Shown piece after piece: positions 6,009 through 10,991 of a DNA stretch of 10,991 bases (the first letter of the stretch is position 1; each line of letters begins with the position of its first letter). Both the position numbers and the translations under genes were made by a program. This DNA comes from DATKXO01 sp035528995 (lineage in GTDB: Bacteria > Planctomycetota > Phycisphaerae > UBA1845), in NCBI GenBank assembly GCA_035528995.1, contig DATKXO010000206.1, positions 1 through 10,991 of the forward strand, given 5' to 3'. The notes under the pieces are model-generated. The model was given only the letters and a program-made list of their open reading frames with translations, had not been told where the DNA came from and searched no databases.

Positions 6009-7328
6009 GTGCCCGACAAGAAACTGCTGGAAGGCATCAAGAACCGGACGACGCCGGTGGGCATCGTCGGGATGGGCTACGTGGGCCTGCCGCTCATGCG
6101 CACCTTCTGCGACGCCGGTTTCGCATGTGTAGGCCTTGACGTGGACCCGGAAAAAGTGCGCAAGCTCAACGCCGGGCAAAGCTACATCAAGCACATACCA
6201 GCGGGCTTCCTGAAGAAGCTGGTCAAGGCGGGCCGGTTTCGCGCCACCACCGAGCCCAAGGACCTGCGGCCGTGCGGGGCCATCCTGATGTGCGTGCCCA
6301 CGCCCCTCAACGAGACTCGCGACCCCGACATGACCTACGTCGTCGCCACCTCGGAGATGATCGCCGATCACCTGCAGCCCGGCCAACTGGTCGTCCTGGA
6401 AAGCACCACCTATCCCGGCACCACGCGAGAACTGATCCGCCCCATCCTGGAGCGAAGCGGCCTGAAGGCCGAGAAGGACTTCTTCCTGGCCTACTCGCCC
6501 GAGCGGGAGGACCCGGGGCGCAAGGATTTCACCACAACGACGATCCCCAAGGTCGTGGGCGGCCTGGGCCCCCGTAGCAAGAAGGTCGCAACCGCGCTCT
6601 ATGGCGCGGCCATTACCGAGGTCGTGCCGGTCAGCACGTGCGACGCGGCCGAGGCCTGCAAGATCCTGGAGAACGTCTACCGTTGCGTCAACATCGCCCT
6701 GATCAACGAGATGAAGGTGCTGTTCGACCGGCTGGGCATCGACGTGTGGGAGGTGGTTCGGGCCGCCTCGAGCAAGCCGTTCGGCTTCCAGCCCTTCTAC
6801 CCCGGCCCGGGACTGGGCGGGCACTGCATCCCCATCGACCCCTTCTACCTGACCTGGAAGGCCCGCAGCGTCGGCATGGCCACGCGGTTCATCGAGCTGG
6901 CCGGCGAGATCAACACCAACATGCCCCGCTACGTGATCACGCGCACGGCCGAAGCTTTGAACAGGGCAAAGAAGCCGCTGAACGGCTCGAAGGTCCTGGT
7001 TCTGGGGTTGGCCTACAAGAAGAACGTCGACGACTGCCGCGAGTCACCTTCGATCGAACTAATCGAGCTGCTGCGGGAGCGCGGCGCCAAGGTGGACTAC
7101 AACGACCCCTACATCCTGCGCACCCACCGCATGCGCGAGCACGACCTGAAGATGACCAGCAAGAAGCTGACCGCCCAGATGCTGGCCGGTTACGACTGCG
7201 TGCTCATCGCCACCGATCACGACGACTACGACTATCCGTGGATTGTGAAGCACGCCCGACTGGTGGTGGATACGCGGAACGCGACAGCGGCGTGCAAAAC
7301 GGGACGCTCGAAGATCGTGCCGGCCTAG
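6009..7328 (+). CDS. Nucleotide-sugar (UDP-GlcNAc/UDP-glucose type) 6-dehydrogenase
   Basis: A 439-residue NAD-dependent dehydrogenase that oxidises C6 of a UDP-hexose to a carboxylate in two steps. The N-terminal Rossmann domain opens with VGIVGMGYVGLPL (17-29) and has VPTPLNETRDPDMTYV (96-111), ESTTYPGTT (131-139) and YSPERE-PG (162-170). The central domain carries K218 and N222 in EACKILENVYRCVNIALINE (215-234), plus the catalytic cysteine C273 in GPGLGGHCIPIDP (266-278). The C-terminal UDP-binding domain has VLGLAYKKNVDDCRESPS (331-348). The motifs fit the UDP-N-acetylglucosamine dehydrogenase (WbpA-like) branch better than UDP-glucose dehydrogenase, though this is a judgement by eye. The start is GTG at 6009, with AAAGGA 8 bases upstream and the conserved N-terminus directly after. 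The open frame continues upstream to 5748 but there it lies antisense to the aminotransferase. The product would feed capsule, lipopolysaccharide or exopolysaccharide. Confidence 0.95.
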   Translation: MPDKKLLEGIKNRTTPVGIVGMGYVGLPLMRTFCDAGFACVGLDVDPEKVRKLNAGQSYIKHIPAGFLKKLVKAGRFRATTEPKDLRPCGAILMCVPTPLNETRDPDMTYVVATSEMIADHLQPGQLVVLESTTYPGTTRELIRPILERSGLKAEKDFFLAYSPEREDPGRKDFTTTTIPKVVGGLGPRSKKVATALYGAAITEVVPVSTCDAAEACKILENVYRCVNIALINEMKVLFDRLGIDVWEVVRAASSKPFGFQPFYPGPGLGGHCIPIDPFYLTWKARSVGMATRFIELAGEINTNMPRYVITRTAEALNRAKKPLNGSKVLVLGLAYKKNVDDCRESPSIELIELLRERGAKVDYNDPYILRTHRMREHDLKMTSKKLTAQMLAGYDCVLIATDHDDYDYPWIVKHARLVVDTRNATAACKTGRSKIVPA

Positions 7329-7394
7329 AAGGCCTGCGCCCCTCGCCGAGGTCCGCCCGCCGGCGGCGGAAAACGCCCGTCGGTCCTGCCGTCC

Positions 7395-7586
7395 CTAGAC
7401 TCCGAAGAAGTTAAACAGCACCGTCTCGACCGAGGTGCCCACGAAGATCGCCACCTGGCTGGCCGTCTCGTTGGCGATGGCGGAGGACAGGAATTCCGCG
7501 GGCCCGCAGCCGCCGACCTGCATCAAAGGAAGGGCCGCCAGACACACCATCCAACGACAGGCTCGAACGACCAGGCGGGTTTTCAT
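7395..7586 (-). CDS. Small predicted lipoprotein, unknown function
   Basis: A 63-residue protein beginning MKTRLVVRACRWMVCLAALP, a charged N-terminus plus hydrophobic core. It reaches a VGGC lipobox with C27 as the lipid site. The mature part is only about 37 residues (GPAEFLSSAIANETASQVAI, then a hydrophobic FNFFGV end) and looks amphipathic. I chose the ATG at 7586 because GGGAG lies 7 bases upstream and the signal peptide starts there; the longer frame to 7640 is less likely. A promoter-like pair lies at 7627-7654. It converges with the UDP-sugar dehydrogenase gene, 66 bases apart, without a clear terminator. No family recognised with certainty; small exported proteins of this style are, from recall, common in planctomycetes. 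Confidence 0.68.
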   Translation of the reverse strand: MKTRLVVRACRWMVCLAALPLMQVGGCGPAEFLSSAIANETASQVAIFVGTSVETVLFNFFGV

Positions 7587-7626
7587 GCCGAGTCTCCCGG
7601 AGCGGCTCGCGACCACTGCGCCGGCC

Positions 7627-7654
7627 ACTATACACGCCACGTAGCGTCAGGCAA
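7627..7654 (-). promoter_or_regulatory. Candidate sigma-70 promoter of the small lipoprotein gene
   Basis: The minus strand has TTGCCT (7649-7654, four of six -35 bases), a 16-base spacer and TATAGT (7627-7632, five of six -10 bases). Transcription would begin near 7620, about 34 bases before the ATG at 7586. It gives this gene its own promoter rather than relying on the small gene upstream. Confidence 0.5.
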
Positions 7655-7730
7655 GTTGAGCGCGCCCCAAGCGGGATCGCGACGATCGGCCCCGGCGACC
7701 GGTTTGCCCGAGACGGCCCGGCCTGCGGTG

Positions 7731-7889
7731 CTAGCCGCAGCCCGCAATCTGAAACGGAAACAGAAAGAGGGAGTTCAAGCCCGGGTGGGCGAACGAGAAA
7801 AGCCCGGGGAAAACGCCGGCCAGGACAACCTCGGCCGTCGTGCATACAATGAAGGCGATCAGCAGCAGCCTGAAGACTCGTGTTCTCAT
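7731..7889 (-). CDS. 52-residue exported or membrane peptide, unknown function
   Basis: A very short gene (52 residues). It begins MRTRVFRLLLIAFIVCTTAE and continues with a possible VLA cleavage site near residue 24. The rest is rich in Phe, Leu and Pro and ends QIAGCG. GGAGGA (7899-7904) lies 9 bases before the ATG, a strong ribosome site. About three quarters of third codon positions are G or C, as expected for a real gene in this genome. Its start resembles that of the 63-residue lipoprotein downstream (M-Lys/Arg-T-R), 144 bases away on the same strand. The ATG overlaps by two bases the likely ATG of the JAMM gene on the other strand. It could instead be a single-helix membrane peptide with an uncleaved signal anchor. 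No function is proposed. Confidence 0.6.
   Translation of the reverse strand: MRTRVFRLLLIAFIVCTTAEVVLAGVFPGLFSFAHPGLNSLFLFPFQIAGCG
7822..7850 (+). promoter_or_regulatory. Candidate promoter of the JAMM peptidase gene, inside the antisense small gene
   Basis: AGGACA (7822-7827, four of six -35 bases), a 17-base spacer and TACAAT (7845-7850, five of six -10 bases). Transcription would begin near 7857. That would exclude the upstream in-frame starts at 7840 and 7849 and leave about 30 bases before the ATG at 7888. The element lies within the reading frame of the 52-residue gene on the other strand. Confidence 0.4.
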
Positions 7890-8466
7890 GCAACCGGTTC
7901 CTCCAAGTCACGCCAGACGCACCGCGGCGTCGGCCGACCCACCCGCGGAGTCGGACGCGCCTCTACATTCACCGGGCGAGGCCTCCGACCCACCGGGCGC
8001 CTCTACCCGACCGCCGAGCGAACCTCTGGAAATCGTTATCGGTCGGGCCTTGCTCGAAACAATAGAGCGTCAGGCAACGAGGACGGCCCCCGAAGAATGC
8101 TGTGGCGTGTTGCTCGGCCGGCGGGAGCGCCGGCGCAGCATCGTTGACCGGGTGTGCCCGTCGCCCAATGTATTCGACGGCGACCGGACCCGCAGGTACA
8201 CCGTCGATCCGCGGATCGCCTTCGAGGCCTTCCGCGACAGCCGTGACAGCGGGCGGTGCGTGGTCGGCTTCTATCACTCGCACACGGACGGCTCCACCGG
8301 GCCCTCGCGGGCCGATACCCGGGCGGCGTGGCCCGACCTGTTTTACCTCATCGTGACCCTGACCGACGGGAGGGTCACGGCACGGAAGGCCTGGCGCATG
8401 CCCCAGGGTACGGACAGCTTCCGGGAAGAAATCCTGACCTGCACCGACGGGTGCGTAACGGTTTAG
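7888..8466 (+). CDS. JAMM/MPN domain (Mov34/PAD-1, M67-type) zinc metallopeptidase
   Basis: A 192-residue protein with a complete JAMM zinc site. Residues 47-77 include the Glu-containing PEECCGVLLG (68-77). Residues 130-143 give H-x-H-x7-S-x2-D (H130, H132, S140, D143) inside GFYHSHTDGSTGPSRAD. Bacterial members remove C-terminal residues from ubiquitin-like sulfur carriers or cleave isopeptide-type bonds; the best-known is mycobacterial Mec, which releases cysteine from CysO. The first 45 residues are Pro/Ala/Ser-rich and low-complexity, so the start is uncertain. I prefer ATG 7888 because a promoter-like pair ends just before it, but no Shine-Dalgarno is visible; starts at 7840 (GTG) and 7849 (ATG) are alternatives. 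The threonine synthase gene follows after 187 bases. No ThiS/MoaD-like carrier gene is in the window, so the substrate is unknown. Confidence 0.88.
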   Translation: MQPVPPSHARRTAASADPPAESDAPLHSPGEASDPPGASTRPPSEPLEIVIGRALLETIERQATRTAPEECCGVLLGRRERRRSIVDRVCPSPNVFDGDRTRRYTVDPRIAFEAFRDSRDSGRCVVGFYHSHTDGSTGPSRADTRAAWPDLFYLIVTLTDGRVTARKAWRMPQGTDSFREEILTCTDGCVTV

Positions 8467-8468
8467 GT

Positions 8469-8557
8469 GGGTGCCACTGGCAGCTTGCCTGCCAGTGTGT
8501 GTGCTCCACACGCCCACCCGAGAGACCGCACGGGCGGACGAGCCGCCCGTGGCACCC
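8469..8557. repeat. REPIN-like element: two inverted palindromic units
   Basis: Two 29-base units face each other across a 31-base spacer (8498-8528). Each unit starts with the head GGGTGC (left from 8469; right, on the minus strand, from 8557). Each continues into a perfect hairpin of 9-bp stem and 5-base loop: CACTGGCAG / CTGCCAGTG at 8475-8497, and CACGGGCGG / CCGCCCGTG at 8529-8551. Read in the same direction the units agree at 23 of 29 positions. Four of the six differences form two compensatory base-pair swaps in the stem (T-A to G-C, A-T to G-C); the other two are in the loop. The spacer holds a third short hairpin (GTGTG / CACAC). This is the architecture of REPIN elements, moved in trans by RAYT (Y1) transposases. 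It sits two bases after the JAMM gene's stop, a typical extragenic position. Confidence 0.75.
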
Positions 8558-8653
8558 CAAACCGAATGCCGCCGGAAGTGTCACGGACCCAGACTGACCC
8601 CACCAACGCCCCCGCTCTGGACAACCGCCGCCCGATCCGCGACAACAGTCGCC

Positions 8654-10087
8654 ATGAACGATTCCGCACACCAACAGTGTATCGACCCCGACTGCGCCGC
8701 CACCTACGCCATCGACGAAGTCCTCTTCGCCTGCCGTAACTGCGGCGCCCTGCTCGACGTGCGCTACGACTGGGACCGCTGCCACCCGCCGGACAAGCTG
8801 TCCTTCTTCCAGCAGCGATGGAGCAGCTCCGGCCGCGACCTCGAGGCCCGGGCCGATTTCAGCGGCGTCTGGCGTTTCCGAGAGCTGCTGCCCTTCGCCC
8901 GCGTCCAGGACGTCTTCACCATCGGCGAGGGACGCACCCTCCTCCAGCAGGCCGACCTCCTGGCCGCAGACCTCGGCATGAAGCCCGGCTCGCTCTTCCT
9001 GCAATACGAGGGCTTCAATCCGTCGGGCAGCTTCAAGGACAACGGCATGACCGCCGCCTTCACCATGGCCCGCATGCTCGACCGAAGGCGCGTAGCCTGC
9101 GCATCCACCGGAAACACCAGTGCCTCGATGGCCCTCTTCGCCAGCGCCGGCTCACCGGCCGGCAAGCCGCCCATCCAGGCCATCGTCTTCATCGGCAGCG
9201 GCAAGATCGCCTACGGAAAGCTCTCCCAGGCTCTGGACCACGCGGCCACCACCCTGCAGATCGCCGGCGACTTCGACGCCTGCATGAAGCGGGTCGCCGA
9301 AATCACCGACCGGCTCGGCGTGTACCTGATGAACTCGGTCAACCCCTTCCGGCTGGAGGGGCAGAAGGCCATCATCTTCCGCGTGCTGGAAGGCCTCGAT
9401 TGGCGCGTGCCCGACTGGATCATCGTGCCCGGCGGAAACCTCGGTAACACCGGCGCCTTCGGCAAGGCCCTGGGCGAACTTCACCAGCTCGGCCTGATCG
9501 ACCGCATCCCCCGGCTGGCCGTCATCAACGCCACCGGCGCCAACACCCTCTTCGACCTGCACGAGCGTCAGGGCGTCCGCTGGAACGAGGGCCGCTTCGA
9601 CCGCCCGCGAGTCGACGCCCACTACGCCCAGCTCGACGCCACGCACTGGAAAGCCAAGACCATCGCCAGCGCCATCGAGATCGGCCGGCCGGTCAACCTG
9701 TCCAAGGCCCTCCGATCCCTGTCGATCACCAACGGCCTGGTGCGCCACGTGGACGACCCCACCATCCTGGACCACAAGGCCCTGGTCGGCCGATACGGCT
9801 ACTCCTGCGAGCCCGCCAGCGCCGCCTCCGTGGCCGGCCTGCGAGCCCTCCTGGCCGAGCAGACCATCTCGCCCGACGACCTGGTCGTGTGCATCCTCAC
9901 CGGCCACGGCCTCAAGGACCCCGACGCCACCGTCGGCTACCACACCGGCATGGACACCAAAGCCGTCAAATGGCCCGAGCCCAAGCCACCCACCGGCGCC
10001 CACGCCAACCGCCCCATCCCGGTGGCCGACGATCTTGAAGAAATCTGTCGAGTGCTGGACCGAACATCAGACGGAGGTGCCCCATGA
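8654..10087 (+). CDS. thrC: Threonine synthase
   Basis: A 477-residue PLP fold-type II enzyme converting O-phosphohomoserine to threonine in the cytosol. An N-terminal zinc ribbon is visible: C9-x4-C14 and C27-x2-C30. The catalytic domain has YEGFNPSGSFKDNGM (118-132) with K128 as the PLP lysine, ASTGNTSAS (150-158), NSVNPFRLEGQK (227-238), the phosphate loop PGGNLGNTGAFGK (259-271), EPASAAS (386-392) and LTGHGLKD (415-422). All are in the usual order for threonine synthase. The ATG at 8654 directly precedes the ribbon; the open frame runs upstream to 8471 through the REPIN-like element, which is implausible as protein. No clear ribosome site or promoter is seen, so it may rely on readthrough from the JAMM gene. 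It overlaps dapB by four bases (ATGA). A cysteine-synthase-like paralogue role is less likely given the threonine synthase motifs. Confidence 0.94.
   Translation: MNDSAHQQCIDPDCAATYAIDEVLFACRNCGALLDVRYDWDRCHPPDKLSFFQQRWSSSGRDLEARADFSGVWRFRELLPFARVQDVFTIGEGRTLLQQADLLAADLGMKPGSLFLQYEGFNPSGSFKDNGMTAAFTMARMLDRRRVACASTGNTSASMALFASAGSPAGKPPIQAIVFIGSGKIAYGKLSQALDHAATTLQIAGDFDACMKRVAEITDRLGVYLMNSVNPFRLEGQKAIIFRVLEGLDWRVPDWIIVPGGNLGNTGAFGKALGELHQLGLIDRIPRLAVINATGANTLFDLHERQGVRWNEGRFDRPRVDAHYAQLDATHWKAKTIASAIEIGRPVNLSKALRSLSITNGLVRHVDDPTILDHKALVGRYGYSCEPASAASVAGLRALLAEQTISPDDLVVCILTGHGLKDPDATVGYHTGMDTKAVKWPEPKPPTGAHANRPIPVADDLEEICRVLDRTSDGGAP
10073..10078 (+). promoter_or_regulatory. Ribosome binding site of dapB inside the thrC end
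   Basis: GGAGGT lies within the last codons of the threonine synthase gene, 5 bases before the dapB ATG at 10084. With the ATGA stop-start overlap this makes translational coupling of the two genes likely. Confidence 0.7.
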
Positions 10088-10869
10088 TCCGTTTGGCTGT
10101 CGCAGGAGCAACCGGACAGACCGGCTCGCGCGTCGTCCAGTGGGCCGCCCGCCACCCGGAGTTCAAGCTCGTCGCCGCACTGGCCGCCGAATCCGACCCG
10201 CGCATGGGCCAGCCGGCCGTCCCCGACGATCCCACCGTTCTTCTGGCCGACGACACCGACGCCGCCTACGACGTGCTGATCGACTTCTCCACGCCGGCCG
10301 GCACCGTCCAATGGTGCGGGCGGACCTTTCAGGCCGGCGCCGCGTTCGTCAGCGGCACCACCGGCCTGTCCGACGAGCAGCAGCTCGTGCTGCACGTCGC
10401 GGCGGAGAAGGTCCCCGTCCTGTGGGCCGCGAACTTCAGCGTGGGCATCAACCTGTTGCTGCGAACCGTCGGCCCGGTCGCCCGTGAACTGGGCGCCGAC
10501 TTCGACGTCGAGATCGTCGAGGCCCATCACACCCGCAAGGTGGACGCCCCCAGCGGAACGGCCCTGGCACTGGGCAAGACCATCGCCGAAGCGACCGGCC
10601 GGTCGTTGGAAGCTGACGCGATCCACGGGCGCTCCGGCTCAGTCGGGCCGCGTCCCAAAGGCCAGATCGGCTTTCACGCTCTGCGTCTGGGCGACGAGGT
10701 CGGGCGGCACGAGATCCACTTCGGCGGCCCCGGCGAAACCCTGGTCCTGCAACACACGGTCCGCTCGCGCGACACCTTCGCACGAGGAGCCCTGGTCGCC
10801 GCCCACTGGCTAGTCAGGCAGAAGCCCGCCCTGTACTCGATGCAGGACATGCTCGCCGCCGCCAAGTGA
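10084..10869 (+). CDS. dapB: 4-hydroxy-tetrahydrodipicolinate reductase
   Basis: A 261-residue NAD(P)H-dependent reductase of the diaminopimelate/lysine pathway; it supplies meso-diaminopimelate for peptidoglycan and lysine. The Rossmann motif GATGQTG (8-14) follows the first strand. DFSTP (67-71), SGTTG (90-94) and ANFSVGINLL (116-125) line the cofactor and substrate clefts. The catalytic signature is EAHHTRKVDAPSGTA (146-160), with H148 or H149 and K152 as the acid/base residues and SGT binding substrate. HEIHFGGPGETL (209-220) closes the tetramerisation domain. Length and order are those of complete DapB. The start codon overlaps the thrC stop as ATGA with GGAGGT 5 bases upstream, so the two are one transcription unit within aspartate-family amino acid synthesis. 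Confidence 0.97.
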   Translation: MIRLAVAGATGQTGSRVVQWAARHPEFKLVAALAAESDPRMGQPAVPDDPTVLLADDTDAAYDVLIDFSTPAGTVQWCGRTFQAGAAFVSGTTGLSDEQQLVLHVAAEKVPVLWAANFSVGINLLLRTVGPVARELGADFDVEIVEAHHTRKVDAPSGTALALGKTIAEATGRSLEADAIHGRSGSVGPRPKGQIGFHALRLGDEVGRHEIHFGGPGETLVLQHTVRSRDTFARGALVAAHWLVRQKPALYSMQDMLAAAK

Positions 10870-10911
10870 AAAGGTGTCAGGATAGAATGGCACTGCCGCT
10901 GGTTGTTGGGG

Positions 10912-10991
10912 ATGACGGGCGCAGAGGTTGAGCGCGGCCGGGCTGGGAAGCTGTTGGCGGGGCGGATCGTGCTGGCGTTCGGCGCGTCCCT
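10912..10991 (+). CDS. Start of a gene cut off by the window edge, unknown
   Basis: An open frame from ATG 10912 runs 26 codons to the window end without a stop. It reads MTGAEVERGRAGKLLAGRIV and then LAFGAS. Third positions are mostly G or C. The basic stretch followed by GRIVLAFGAS looks like the first beta strand and turn of a nucleotide- or flavin-binding protein; flavoproteins of the UbiX/CoaC type begin in a similar way. This is only a resemblance over a few residues. The ribosome site is weak (TTGGGG directly upstream). It lies 42 bases after dapB and may belong to the same operon. Confidence 0.4.
   Translation, partial: MTGAEVERGRAGKLLAGRIVLAFGAS

Noticed and set aside
7352..7370. 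Hairpin TCCGCC / GGCGGA between the converging dehydrogenase and small lipoprotein genes
   Set aside because: No T-run follows on either strand, so it is not a standard Rho-independent terminator; such stems are frequent at this GC content.
8550..8571. TGGCAC near 8550 as a sigma-54 promoter for thrC
   Set aside because: The required TTGC at the -12 position and correct spacing is missing; the TGGCAC belongs to the head of the palindromic unit.
10886..10930. Short frame from ATG 10886 after dapB
   Set aside because: It stops after 14 codons and shows no feature of a gene; the frame from 10912 stays open to the window end and has better codon usage.

Overview
The window is high-GC bacterial chromosome and most resembles a member of the Planctomycetota. 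I infer this, from recall of the group, on three features: lipoproteins with long Gly-Glu linkers, a HEAT-like plus PDZ secreted protein, and a REPIN-like palindromic element. No rRNA, tRNA, CRISPR array, integrase or transposase gene is visible. Coding density is high and no gene-free stretch exceeds about 260 bases.

Region 1 (1-4475, all minus strand) holds a small nitroreductase, a Gly-Glu-linker lipoprotein with an uncharacterised GHTSHGS-type domain, a secreted HEAT-like/PDZ protein, and a lipoprotein-anchored serpin. The two lipoproteins share one build: lipobox, short Cys-rich module, Gly-Glu linker, effector domain. In the serpin the Cys module has a clean knottin-type six-cysteine spacing. 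The PDZ gene has an extended -10 box placed so that its mRNA would begin at the start codon.

Region 2 (4733-7328) is a divergent pair for surface-sugar biosynthesis: a DegT/DnrJ/EryC1/StrS PLP aminotransferase (minus) and a UDP-sugar 6-dehydrogenase (plus). They are separated by 163 bases that carry candidate promoters on both strands.

Region 3 (7395-7889, minus strand) holds two very small exported proteins, one with a lipobox. The 52-residue one begins at a CATG shared with the likely start of the opposite-strand JAMM/MPN gene.

Region 4 (7888-10991, plus strand) holds a JAMM/MPN metallopeptidase, an 89-base element of two inverted palindromic units, a threonine synthase with an N-terminal zinc ribbon, dapB overlapping it by four bases, and the first 26 codons of another gene cut by the window edge. 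Threonine synthase and DapB both belong to the aspartate-derived amino acid pathways. A JAMM peptidase beside a PLP fold-type II enzyme recalls the mycobacterial Mec-CysO-CysM system, but no ubiquitin-like carrier gene is visible here.

Bases 1-126 contain no gene I can support.
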